This document shows, piece by piece, positions 1 to 8,083 of a DNA stretch of 46,509 nt; within the stretch, counting starts at the first letter, position 1, and the number at the start of each line of letters is the position of its first letter. The DNA is taken from assembly GCF_027307225.1 (NCBI RefSeq), contig NZ_DAHUXJ010000130.1:1-46509 (forward strand), in the 5' to 3' direction. The notes beneath the pieces are model-generated. The model was not told where the DNA came from. It searched no databases and saw nothing but the letters and a program-made list of their open reading frames with translations. The DNA comes from Bradyrhizobium sp. (GTDB lineage: Bacteria > Pseudomonadota > Alphaproteobacteria > Rhizobiales > Xanthobacteraceae). A program made the translations under genes and the position numbers.

Positions 1-1
1 T

Positions 2-88
2 CGGTTCGAGATCCGCGACGGCAAGATTCGGAGCCAGGAGGTCTGGAACGACGCAGGCGAGGTGCGTTGTCAGCTCGGGGTAAAATAG
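2..88 (+). CDS. C-terminal end of a SnoaL/NTF2-like protein (partial)
   Basis: Frame 2 is open from the window edge to a TAG at 86-88 and gives 28 residues ending in QLGVK. The string RFEIRDGKI followed by a conserved Trp resembles the last strands of the cone-shaped NTF2/SnoaL fold, where a 'F-x-I-x-D-G-K-I' strand precedes the C-terminus. The gene begins upstream of the window. Family assignment is an inference from a very short tail; only the open frame and stop are directly seen. Confidence 0.45.
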   Translation, partial: RFEIRDGKIRSQEVWNDAGEVRCQLGVK

Positions 89-150
89 GCGCTGGATCGG
101 GACGGCGTCTGCGCGGGCTGGTCCGGCGCGCCGGGAAAGGAAGCGACGGA

Positions 151-522
151 ATGACGATCAGGCTCTACGGCATCAAGAACTGCGACACGATGAAGAAGGC
201 GCGCGCCTGGCTCGACAGCCATGGCGTGACTTACGAATTCCACGATTATAAAGCCGCGGGCGCGCCGAAAGAAAAACTGAAAGGCTGGACGAGTGAGTTC
301 GGCTGGGAAACGTTGCTCAATCGCGCCGGTACCACCTTCCGCAAGTTGCCCGACGCCGAGAAGGAAGGATTGAACGAACGAAAGGCGCTGGCGCTGATGC
401 TGGAACAGCCGTCGATGATCAAGCGGCCCGTGCTCGAGATCGACGGCAAGGTGTTGGTCGGTTTCAAACCGGAGACATACGCGAAGGAAGTAGGCAGCCC
501 CGGCAAACGTGCACGCGCCTGA
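151..522 (+). CDS. ArsC/Spx-family thioredoxin-fold protein, YffB type
   Basis: A 123-residue protein whose start LYGIKNCDTMKKARAWL is nearly the signature of enterobacterial YffB, a member of the arsenate reductase (ArsC)/Spx family. The single active-site-like Cys is C11; there is no second Cys of a CxxC pair. The central GTTFRKLP and IKRPVLEIDGKVLVGF segments match the family core, including the Arg-Pro turn. The ATG at 151 is preferred over the longer frame from 67 because it sits after a GGAAAGGA-like ribosome site and begins exactly at the first beta strand. Known family role: thiol redox or glutathione-dependent chemistry; true arsenate reduction is not demonstrated. No ars genes are nearby. 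Confidence 0.85.
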   Translation: MTIRLYGIKNCDTMKKARAWLDSHGVTYEFHDYKAAGAPKEKLKGWTSEFGWETLLNRAGTTFRKLPDAEKEGLNERKALALMLEQPSMIKRPVLEIDGKVLVGFKPETYAKEVGSPGKRARA

Positions 523-533
523 GGCCCGTCCGT

Positions 534-1226
534 TTAGTTGAACTCGATCAGGTCGGCGGACGGTATGCGGCCTGGCGTGCGATGGAACAGTTCGCGATCG
601 ATCACCGCGCGGACGATGGACGCCGGCAGCGCGTCGCTGCCGCGCATGAGGTTTTTGATTTCGAAGCTGCCGTCTTCGCTGATCGTTTTTAAGGAGGCGA
701 TCAGGTGGGTGACGCCTTGGGAAGACGAGAATGGCAGGAGCAGGCGTTCGTAGGCGACGATGCGCCCCGTCGCGTCGTCGACATTGGACACCGTATAGAC
801 GGGAAGGGCGCGTTGCAGGCACTGCTGGTAGATCGGCATGACGTGCGGCGCCAGCCGCACGCCGAGGTATTCGTCGAGGTAGCGGCCGCGCCCGGTGTGG
901 CCGTAGGCCATGCTCATGCGGGTGCCGTCACTGTCGATGATCACGCGCGGCGGGTTTGCCTGTTCGACCGACATGAAGACCAGGTCGGGAAGTTCGTCTT
1001 CGATCCGCGCCGGCTGAAACTCCTCCGTGCGCGGCAGGCGCTGCGCAGGGGCATAAAGCCGCAGCCACGTGTTCAGGAGATCACGCTGCTTGATCGATTT
1101 GACGACCGACGGGTTGGCGCTTTGGAAATCCAAGGTCCTGCAATCCGCTTCTGGAAAATATAAACGCCGAACCTTCGGTCCAAGGCAAAAAGATTTGGTG
1201 AATGAAGTTCGACGGTGACCGAACAA
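534..1226 (-). CDS. PAS-domain (PAS_5-like) protein
   Basis: A 230-residue protein without signal peptide or membrane segment. From about residue 48 it reads LLNTWLRLYAPAQRLPRTEEF, then the stretch IEDELPDLVFMSVEQANPPRVIIDSDGT, then a Y-hG-x-TGR-hhDEYLG motif typical of the PAS_5 family that is expanded in Bradyrhizobium relatives. No kinase, GGDEF or DNA-binding output domain is fused to it, so it is a stand-alone sensor-like domain. It is convergent with the ArsC-like gene and divergent from the ABC importer. The first 35 residues are unusually basic and not typical of the family, so the true start may lie further in. Confidence 0.7.
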   Translation of the reverse strand: MFGHRRTSFTKSFCLGPKVRRLYFPEADCRTLDFQSANPSVVKSIKQRDLLNTWLRLYAPAQRLPRTEEFQPARIEDELPDLVFMSVEQANPPRVIIDSDGTRMSMAYGHTGRGRYLDEYLGVRLAPHVMPIYQQCLQRALPVYTVSNVDDATGRIVAYERLLLPFSSSQGVTHLIASLKTISEDGSFEIKNLMRGSDALPASIVRAVIDRELFHRTPGRIPSADLIEFN

Positions 1227-1511
1227 CGTTAACGACTGCTTTCAAAACATGCAGCCGCGGCGCGCGTCACTCCGGACGGCCAACAGCCCTACGACTAATG
1301 GCGGAGCCGCGGCCCGTGCCGCTTTCCGCCTTGCACAATGAGGGCCGTTGACGGCATATTCCGGCCCGGAGGCGGCGGGTCCAGGGCCTAAATCAAACAC
1401 GCGGAACCAAGACGCGGTATTTTCGGGCATCCTGGAAGAACCTGCTGTAAGGGAAAAAATCGGCCACGCGCGACCAGGACGTCGCGGCGAGTGCCTTTCG
1501 GGGGACCTTAA

Positions 1512-2267
1512 TTGTCGGATGAGTTTATTCTTGAAACCCACGGATTGACCAAGGAATTCGCGGGATTCTTTGCCGTTCGCGACGTTTCCCTCAAGATACG
1601 GCGCGGCAGTATTCACGCCTTGATTGGCCCGAACGGCGCCGGCAAGACGACTTGCTTCAATCTGCTCACCAAGTTTCTGAAGCCCTCGGCGGGCCAGATC
1701 CTCTACAAGGGACAGGACATTACGGCGATGGCGCCGGCCGACGTGGCGCGGCAGGGTCTGGTGCGCTCGTTCCAGATCTCGGCGGTATTTCCGCATCTGA
1801 CGGCCCTGGAGAATGTGCGCGTCGCGCTCCAGCGCCAGCACGGGCATTCCTTCGATTTCTGGCGTTCCAAGGCCGTGCTCAACCGCTTCAACGCCCGCGC
1901 GCTCGAACTGCTGGACGATGTCGGCTTGAGCGAGTTCGCCAATACGCCCGCGGTCGAGATGCCCTATGGCCGCAAGCGCGCGCTGGAAATCGCGACCACG
2001 CTGGCGCTCGATCCCGAGATGATGCTGCTCGACGAGCCGATGGCGGGCATGGGGCACGAGGACATCGACAAGATTGCAGCGCTGATCAAGCGCATCTCGG
2101 CGAAGTACACCATCCTGATGGTCGAACATAACCTCAGCGTCGTTGCCAACCTGTCGGACATCATCACGGTGCTGACGCGCGGCCACGTGCTGGCCGAGGG
2201 CAACTATGCCGACCTCTCCAAGGACGATCGCGTGAAGGAAGCCTATCTGGGAGCTGGCCATGGCTGA
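1512..2267 (+). CDS. livG: Branched-chain amino-acid type ABC transporter ATP-binding protein LivG
   Basis: A 251-residue ATPase of the HAAT (Liv) importer class. Walker A is GPNGAGKTT at residues 39-47; Walker B and D-loop are LLDEPMAG; the switch His lies in MVEHN. The signature region is the LivG-type YGRKRALEIA rather than canonical LSGGQ. The start is a TTG at 1512, which gives MSDEFILETHGLTKEF, the normal LivG beginning; an ATG at 1519 is in another frame. The ribosome site is weak (a G-run at 1500-1505). The stop overlaps the next ATPase by 8 bases, so the two are translationally coupled. Substrate cannot be read from the ATPase. Confidence 0.92.
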   Translation: MSDEFILETHGLTKEFAGFFAVRDVSLKIRRGSIHALIGPNGAGKTTCFNLLTKFLKPSAGQILYKGQDITAMAPADVARQGLVRSFQISAVFPHLTALENVRVALQRQHGHSFDFWRSKAVLNRFNARALELLDDVGLSEFANTPAVEMPYGRKRALEIATTLALDPEMMLLDEPMAGMGHEDIDKIAALIKRISAKYTILMVEHNLSVVANLSDIITVLTRGHVLAEGNYADLSKDDRVKEAYLGAGHG

Positions 2268-3009
2268 TGCGGGAATGGCCGGAACAGCGGCGGCGCCATC
2301 CGCGTCGAACGCGGCGGTCCTGTCGGTACAAAATCTAGAAGCGTGGTATGGCGAATCCCATATCCTGCACGGCATCAATTTCGACGTAAGCCCCGGCGAA
2401 GTCGTCACGCTGCTTGGCCGCAACGGTGCCGGCAAGACCACTACGCTGAAATCGGTGATGGGAATCATCGGCAAGCGCGCCGGCTCGATACGCTTCGACG
2501 GCAAGGAAATCATCCGCGCCTCGTCCGACCGGATCGCGCGAATGGGCGTCGCGTTTTGCCCGGAGGAGCGCGGGATTTTCGCGAGCCTCGACGTTCGCGA
2601 AAATCTTCTGCTGCCGCCCGCCGTGCGTAACGGCGGGCTCTCGATGGATCAGATCTTCGAGCTGTTCCCCAACCTCAAGGAACGGCTCTCGAGCCAGGGC
2701 ACCAAACTGTCTGGCGGTGAACAGCAGATGCTCGCAATCGGGCGAATCCTGCGCACGGGCGCGCGCTTTTTGATGCTGGACGAACCGACCGAAGGACTCG
2801 CTCCGGTCATCATTCAGCAAATCGGTCAGACCATTGCGCGGCTGAAGAAAGAGGGCTTCACGATTCTTCTGGTCGAGCAGAACTTCCACTTCGCAGCGAC
2901 GGTTGCGGACCGCTTCTACATCGTCGAGCACGGCAAGATCATCGATGGCTTCGCAAACTCCGAGCTTCAGGCCAACATGGAGAAACTTCACACCTATCTT
3001 GGGGTTTGA
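2260..3009 (+). CDS. livF: Branched-chain amino-acid type ABC transporter ATP-binding protein LivF
   Basis: A 249-residue second ATPase of the importer. Walker A is GRNGAGKTT at residues 53-61, the signature is the canonical LSGGEQQML, Walker B is MLDEPTEGLAP, the family hallmark of LivF, and the switch His position is occupied by Gln in LVEQN as usual for LivF. An extra Ala/Gly-rich leader of about 20 residues precedes the first strand. It overlaps livG by 8 bases and is followed after 33 bases by the binding protein. Confidence 0.93.
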   Translation: MADAGMAGTAAAPSASNAAVLSVQNLEAWYGESHILHGINFDVSPGEVVTLLGRNGAGKTTTLKSVMGIIGKRAGSIRFDGKEIIRASSDRIARMGVAFCPEERGIFASLDVRENLLLPPAVRNGGLSMDQIFELFPNLKERLSSQGTKLSGGEQQMLAIGRILRTGARFLMLDEPTEGLAPVIIQQIGQTIARLKKEGFTILLVEQNFHFAATVADRFYIVEHGKIIDGFANSELQANMEKLHTYLGV

Positions 3010-3042
3010 GCAGCTGCCCTGAAGGGGCAAAAAGGAGGAACT

Positions 3043-4263
3043 ATGAAGACGAAGATGCGGGCTCTTTTGCTTGGCACGGCACTGGCAGTTGGGGCGGCCA
3101 GTGGCGCTCTCGCCCAGGATAAGACAGCCAAGGTCGGGGTTTTGACGGATCTGTCCGGACTGTATGCCGATCTTGGCGGCCAGGGTTCGATCGTCGCCGC
3201 CGAGATGGCGATCGAGGACTCCGGCATGAAAGCCAAGGGCTGGAAAATCGATCTCGTCTCCGCGGATCACCAGAACAAGCCGGATACCGGAACCGCCATC
3301 GCGCGTCGCTGGATCGATACGGAAAAGGTGGACGTTCTGACCGACGTGCTGAATTCCGGCGTCGCGCTGGCGGTCAGCAACGTCGTGAAGGAAAAGAACG
3401 CCATTCTGCTCGACTCGGGCGCGGGTTCGTCGGAACTGACCAACACGCAGTGCACGCCGAACACCATCCATTTCACCTACGACACCTACATGCTGGCGCA
3501 CAGTACCGGCAGCGCGATGGTGAAGGCTGGCGGCGACAGCTGGTTTTTCATCACCGCAGACTACGCCTTCGGCCACGCGCTTGAGAACGACACGACCGCA
3601 GTCGTGAAGGCCTCCGGTGGCAAGGTGCTGGGAAGTGTCAACGTGCCGCTCAACACGCCGGACTTCTCGTCCTATCTGCTGCAGGCCCAGGCCTCGAAAG
3701 CCAAGGTGATCGGGCTGGCAAACGCCGGCGGTGACACAACGAACTCGATCAAGCAGGCGTCGGAGTTCGGGATCGTCAAGGGCGGCCAGAAGCTTGCCGG
3801 CTTGCTCCTGTTCCTGACCGACGTTCATTCGCTTGGCCTGAATGTGGCGCAAGGCCTCAGCCTGAGCGAGACATTCTATTGGGACATGAACGATCAGACT
3901 CGCGCGTTCTCCAAGCGCTTCGGCGAACGCATGAAGAATCATGCCATGCCGACGATGGTCCAGGCCGGTGTCTATGCGAGCCTGGTGCACTATTTCAAGG
4001 CGCTTGATGCCATCGGCGGAAATCCGCATGATGGAGCCAAGGTCGTGGCCAAGATGAAGGAAATGCCGACCAACGATCCGCTGTTCGGCAAGGGCTCGAT
4101 CCGCATCGACGGCCGCGGCATTCACCCGGCCTATCTGTTCGAGGTCAAGAAGCCCTCGGAGTCGAAGGGTGAATGGGATCTCTACAAGCTGATCGGCACA
4201 ACGCCCGGCGATCAGGCCTTCCGGCCGCTGTCGGAAAGCAAGTGCCCGCTGGTCAAGCACTAA
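3043..4263 (+). CDS. ABC transporter periplasmic substrate-binding protein, Peripla_BP_6 type
   Basis: A 406-residue exported solute-binding protein. A signal peptide ends ALA before Gln25 (charged MKTKMR start, then a Leu/Ala core). The mature protein starts KVGVLTDLSGLYADLGG, the first strand and ligand loop of the Leu/Ile/Val-binding (type I) fold. A strong AAGGAGG site lies at 3030-3036. Liv-type binding proteins in this bacterial group bind amino acids, urea/amides or aromatic acids; the sequence alone does not decide which. Two late Cys (one near residue 138, one near the C-terminus) could be ordinary structural residues. A strong hairpin follows the stop. Confidence 0.9.
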   Translation: MKTKMRALLLGTALAVGAASGALAQDKTAKVGVLTDLSGLYADLGGQGSIVAAEMAIEDSGMKAKGWKIDLVSADHQNKPDTGTAIARRWIDTEKVDVLTDVLNSGVALAVSNVVKEKNAILLDSGAGSSELTNTQCTPNTIHFTYDTYMLAHSTGSAMVKAGGDSWFFITADYAFGHALENDTTAVVKASGGKVLGSVNVPLNTPDFSSYLLQAQASKAKVIGLANAGGDTTNSIKQASEFGIVKGGQKLAGLLLFLTDVHSLGLNVAQGLSLSETFYWDMNDQTRAFSKRFGERMKNHAMPTMVQAGVYASLVHYFKALDAIGGNPHDGAKVVAKMKEMPTNDPLFGKGSIRIDGRGIHPAYLFEVKKPSESKGEWDLYKLIGTTPGDQAFRPLSESKCPLVKH

Positions 4264-4273
4264 GACTCTGAAT

Positions 4274-4300
4274 GCCCCGGCGGCGCTACGCCGCCGGGGT
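4274..4300 (+). terminator. Perfect 11-bp hairpin between binding protein and permease genes
   Basis: CCCCGGCGGCG at 4275-4285 pairs perfectly with CGCCGCCGGGG at 4289-4299 around a 3-nt loop (CTA). There is no T-run behind it, so it is more likely an mRNA 3'-stabilising or partial-attenuation structure than a full terminator. Such a structure fits the usual need for more binding protein than permease in ABC importers (inference). Confidence 0.75.
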
Positions 4301-4332
4301 TCCGCTACCCACTGGTTGAAGTCGAGAGCATC

Positions 4333-5208
4333 ATGTCGATTAGTCTACCGGCCCTTTCTGCGCAACTTCTGGTCGGGCTCATCAACGGCTCGTTCTACGC
4401 GCTGCTAAGCCTCGGGCTTGCCGTGATCTTCGGCATGCTCAACATCATCAATTTCGCGCATGGTGCGCTTTATATGATGGGTGCGTTCTGCGCGTATTTC
4501 CTGCTCAACATCTGGGGTATCGGATATTGGTGGGCGCTGCTGATCGCACCGATCATTGTCGGCATTTTCGGCATGATTCTGGAGCGAACCATGTTGAAAT
4601 GGCTCGCAGGTCTCGATCACCTCTACGGGCTGCTGCTGACTTTCGGGCTTGCGCTGATCATCGAAGGCATCTTTCAAAATTATTTCGGCTCGTCGGGATT
4701 GCCCTACGCCATTCCCGATCAACTCCGCGGCGGCACCAATCTCGGCTTTATGTACCTGCCGATCTATCGTGGCTGGGTCGTGGTGTTCTCGCTCATCGTG
4801 TGTTTCGCCACATGGTACCTGATCGAGCGGACACGGCTGGGCGCTTATTTGCGCGCAGCAACTGAAAACCCGACGCTGGTGCGCGCCTTTGGCGTCAACG
4901 TGCCGCGCATGATCACGTTGACCTATGGCCTGGGCGTCGGCCTTGCCGCGCTCGCCGGCGTCTTGTCGGCGCCGATCAATCAGGTCCGGCCGCTGATGGG
5001 TGAAAACATCATCATCGTGGTGTTTGCCGTGGTGGTAATCGGCGGCATGGGTTCGATCATGGGATCGATTATCACCGGCTTCGCGCTGGGCGTGATCGAG
5101 GGATTGACGAAATACTTCTACCCGGAAGCTTCCAACACTGTCGTATTCGTTCTGATGGTGCTGGTCTTGCTGGTGAAGCCAACGGGATTGACGGGACGGG
5201 CGGCATGA
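4333..5208 (+). CDS. livH: Branched-chain amino-acid type ABC transporter permease LivH
   Basis: A 291-residue integral membrane protein with about eight hydrophobic segments. The starting LLVGLINGSFYALLSLGLAVIFG and the following INFAHGALYMMGA are hallmark LivH sequences. The conserved cytoplasmic coupling region ERTRLGAYLRAATENPTLVRAFGVN contacts the ATPases. It pairs with the LivM protein downstream, which overlaps its end by 4 bases (ATGA at 5205-5208). Confidence 0.93.
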   Translation: MSISLPALSAQLLVGLINGSFYALLSLGLAVIFGMLNIINFAHGALYMMGAFCAYFLLNIWGIGYWWALLIAPIIVGIFGMILERTMLKWLAGLDHLYGLLLTFGLALIIEGIFQNYFGSSGLPYAIPDQLRGGTNLGFMYLPIYRGWVVVFSLIVCFATWYLIERTRLGAYLRAATENPTLVRAFGVNVPRMITLTYGLGVGLAALAGVLSAPINQVRPLMGENIIIVVFAVVVIGGMGSIMGSIITGFALGVIEGLTKYFYPEASNTVVFVLMVLVLLVKPTGLTGRAA

Positions 5209-6173
5209 CAGCGATGACTGACAACGCAATGCCCGTAACCCCGCGCGCAATCCGCGACGAGATGATCGTCTTTGCGATCATGACCTTGCTGTTGCTGATT
5301 GTGCCGCTGACCGATCTCTATCCCTTCTTTGTGATGCAGGCGCTGTGTTGTGCGCTGCTCGCCTGCGCGTTCAATCTCCTGATCGGCTACGGCGGCCTGC
5401 TGTCATTCGGCCATGCGATGTTCCTGGGAACCGGAGGCTACGTGACTGCCCATGCCGCGAAGGTATGGGGCATGCCGCCTGAATTCGGCATCCTCGTCGG
5501 TGTGGCGGCTTCGGCCGTGCTTGGCGTGGTAACTGGTATCGTCGCAATCCGCCGTCAGGGCATCTATTTCGCGATGATCACGCTGGCGCTGTCGCAGCTG
5601 ATCTATTTCATCTACGTCGAAGTCCCGTTCACGCATGGCGAAGACGGAATCCAGGGTATCCCTCAGGGCCATTTGTTTGGATTCCTCGATCTTTCCAAGC
5701 CGACGGTGCTTTATTACGTCGTTGTCGCGAACTTCCTGTTCGGCTTTCTCATCGTCTTTCGTGCTATCAACTCGCCGTTCGGCGAGGTGCTGAAATCGAT
5801 CCGCGAGAACGAGCAGCGCGCGATTTCACTGGGCTACAAGACCGATCAATACAAGTTGCTGGCCTTTATCCTGTCAGGGACGCTGGCGGGATTTGCCGGT
5901 TCGCTGAAGGTATACGTTGTTCAGAATGCCTCGCTCTCCGATGTCGAAGTTTCGATGTCGGGACTTATCGTGCTGATGACCCTGGTCGGAGGGCTCGGCA
6001 CGGTCTTTGGCCCCGTGGTAGGCGCCTTCATCATCGTGGCGACCCAGCAATATCTGGCCGGATTCGGTTCCTGGGTGACCGTAATCCAGGGCTCCATTTT
6101 CGTGGCCTGCGTGCTGTTGTTCCGGCGTGGCATTGTGGGGGAAATAGCCCATTTTTTCCGGCGTTCGCTGTAG
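5205..6173 (+). CDS. livM: Branched-chain amino-acid type ABC transporter permease LivM
   Basis: A 322-residue membrane protein with about nine to ten hydrophobic segments. NLLIGYGGLLSFGHAMFLG is the typical LivM re-entrant region and INSPFGEVLKSIRENEQRA is the coupling motif. The start overlaps the stop of livH by 4 bases. It completes a five-gene importer in the order livG-livF-binding protein-livH-livM; having the ATPases first is less common than having them last. Confidence 0.92.
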   Translation: MTAMTDNAMPVTPRAIRDEMIVFAIMTLLLLIVPLTDLYPFFVMQALCCALLACAFNLLIGYGGLLSFGHAMFLGTGGYVTAHAAKVWGMPPEFGILVGVAASAVLGVVTGIVAIRRQGIYFAMITLALSQLIYFIYVEVPFTHGEDGIQGIPQGHLFGFLDLSKPTVLYYVVVANFLFGFLIVFRAINSPFGEVLKSIRENEQRAISLGYKTDQYKLLAFILSGTLAGFAGSLKVYVVQNASLSDVEVSMSGLIVLMTLVGGLGTVFGPVVGAFIIVATQQYLAGFGSWVTVIQGSIFVACVLLFRRGIVGEIAHFFRRSL

Positions 6174-6320
6174 ATTGGGCAACTCGGGACAGGTCATTTC
6201 GGGCCATAAGGCCGTGGATGAACCGCAGATCGGCGGCCGGGTGAACTTGCCGAAAATCGTGTATGACCTATTTGTGACGGGTCACTCCAGCCGGTCCGTC
6301 CGGCGATTTTGGGCATACTC

Positions 6321-6968
6321 ATGTTGATGCGGTGGTTTCGCGCCCTCCTTCCCAAAGAGGAGCGCTTTTTCGATCTTTTTGCCAAGCATTCCCAGGCGGT
6401 TCAGCACGGCGCGCTGGCGCTGCAGGGCATGCTTCAAGGCGGGGACGAGACGCCGGTCTTCTGCCAGCGCGTCAATCAATTCGAAAACGAGGCAGACAAT
6501 ATCACGCGTGAAGTGCTCACGGCGGTGCGGCGCACGTTCATCACGCCGTTCGACCGCGGTGATATCAAAAACCTGATCACGGCGATGGACGATGCCATCG
6601 ACCAGATGCAGCAGACGGCGAAGGCCGTCATGCTGTTCGAGGTCCGCAGCTTCGAGCCGCCGATGCGCGAGATGGGAACGCTGGTGGTGGAATGCGCCAA
6701 CCTCGTTGGCCGCGCATTGCCGCTGATGCAAGCGATCGGCAACAACGTCTCGATGCTGACGGCGATTACCGAAGAGCTGACCAAACTGGAGGGCCGGGTC
6801 GACGACCTCCATGATATCGGCCTCAAGGAACTGTTCCTCAAACACCGCAATGCCAGCGCCATGGATTTCATTGTCGGCGTGGAAATCTACGACCACCTTG
6901 AAAAGGTGGCCGACCGTTTCGACGACGTGGCGAATGAAATCAACAGCATTGTAATCGAACAGGTATAG
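6321..6968 (+). CDS. PhoU-like DUF47 protein, Pit accessory
   Basis: A 215-residue, all-alpha soluble protein of the DUF47/PhoU_div family. It starts MLMRWFRALLPKEERFFDLF, the classical family beginning, and carries conserved acidic helices around FENEADNITREV and DRGDIKNLITAMDDAIDQM that bind metal in PhoU-fold proteins. ATG at 6321 or 6327 are both possible; a TTG at 6309 is less likely. It ends 14 bases before the pit gene. Known association: DUF47 proteins are encoded with Pit permeases and modulate low-affinity phosphate uptake. Confidence 0.88.
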   Translation: MLMRWFRALLPKEERFFDLFAKHSQAVQHGALALQGMLQGGDETPVFCQRVNQFENEADNITREVLTAVRRTFITPFDRGDIKNLITAMDDAIDQMQQTAKAVMLFEVRSFEPPMREMGTLVVECANLVGRALPLMQAIGNNVSMLTAITEELTKLEGRVDDLHDIGLKELFLKHRNASAMDFIVGVEIYDHLEKVADRFDDVANEINSIVIEQV

Positions 6969-6982
6969 GGCAGGGCCATCAG

Positions 6983-7987
6983 GTGGAAACTGCGCTTGGT
7001 CTTCCGCTTCTGGTCGGGCTGATCGCCGTCGCGCTTTTGTTCGACTTCCTCAACGGGCTGCATGACGCCGCCAACTCGATCGCAACGATCGTGTCGACCC
7101 GCGTGCTGCGGCCGCAATATGCGGTGATCTGGGCGGCTTTTTTCAATTTTGTCGCTTTCCTGGTATTCGGACTGCACGTTGCGCGAACGATCGGTACCGG
7201 CATCATCGAGCCCAGTGTCATCGACGTATCGGTGATATTTGCTGCGCTGGTCGGCGCTATCGTCTGGAATCTGATTACCTGGGGCTTGGGCATTCCGTCT
7301 TCGAGCTCGCACGCGCTGATTGGCGGCCTGGTCGGAGCAGGCATGGCCAAGGCCGGGTTTTCCGCGGCGGTCTGGAGCGGCCTGATCAAAACGCTGCTGG
7401 CGATCGTGTTGTCGCCGCTGGTTGGATTTCTGCTGGCGCTGGCGCTGGTCGCGATCGTCTCATGGGCTGCGGTACGTTCGACGCCGTTTGCCGTCGATCG
7501 TGCTTTCCGGATTCTCCAGTTTTTCTCGGCTTCGCTTTACTCTCTCGGCCACGGTGGCAACGATGCGCAAAAGACCATGGGCATCATTGCGGTGCTGCTG
7601 TTTTCGCAAGGCAAGCTCGGCTCGGAATTTTACATTCCGTTCTGGGTGGTGCTGTCCTGTCAGGCGGCGATGGCGCTGGGAACGCTGATGGGCGGCTGGC
7701 GGATCGTCCGCACCATGGGCCTGAGAATTACCAAGTTGACGCCGATGCAGGGCTTTTGTGCCGAGATCGGCGGCGCCTCGACGCTGTTCATCGCCACTTT
7801 CCTCGGAGTTCCCGTATCGACTACCCACACCATCACCGGCGCCATTGTCGGCGTTGGCGCGGCGCGCCGGCTCTCGGCCGTGCGATGGAACGTGGCGAGT
7901 TCGATCGTCTATGCCTGGGTCATCACCATTCCGGCTGCGGGCGCTGTCGCCGCGGTCTCCTACTGGCTGGTCCAGCTGCTGCGTTAA
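6983..7987 (+). CDS. pit: Low-affinity inorganic phosphate transporter, Pit family
   Basis: A 334-residue PHO4-family permease with about ten hydrophobic segments. The two inverted-repeat signatures are present: NGLHDAANSIATIVSTR near residue 24 and GGNDAQKTMG in the second half, plus VPVSTTHTITGAIVGVG near the end. The start is a GTG at 6983. The gene is shorter than E. coli PitA (about 500 residues), as usual for the short bacterial Pit proteins paired with DUF47 genes. Likely an H+/metal-phosphate symporter of the inner membrane. Confidence 0.93.
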   Translation: METALGLPLLVGLIAVALLFDFLNGLHDAANSIATIVSTRVLRPQYAVIWAAFFNFVAFLVFGLHVARTIGTGIIEPSVIDVSVIFAALVGAIVWNLITWGLGIPSSSSHALIGGLVGAGMAKAGFSAAVWSGLIKTLLAIVLSPLVGFLLALALVAIVSWAAVRSTPFAVDRAFRILQFFSASLYSLGHGGNDAQKTMGIIAVLLFSQGKLGSEFYIPFWVVLSCQAAMALGTLMGGWRIVRTMGLRITKLTPMQGFCAEIGGASTLFIATFLGVPVSTTHTITGAIVGVGAARRLSAVRWNVASSIVYAWVITIPAAGAVAAVSYWLVQLLR

Positions 7988-8083
7988 CCCTCCGGCCGGG
8001 CTGGAGTTGGCGCGCCCATTTCCTATATGGATCGACGTATCCCGCTTGATCCGGCCCGCTTTCCCTGCCAAACGCTTCGCCTC

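Noticed and set aside
1348..1548. 66-residue plus-strand frame before livG
   Set aside because: No recognisable features, and it overlaps the livG start in another frame.
1242..2513. 423-residue minus-strand frame across the gap upstream of livG
   Set aside because: Mostly antisense to livG and livF; the part in the 1227-1511 gap has no motif. I see no gene in that gap.
2335..4260. 641-residue minus-strand open frame opposite livF and the binding protein gene
   Set aside because: Antisense shadow in GC-rich DNA; composition is His/Arg/Gln-rich without any family motif, while the plus strand encodes clear ABC components.
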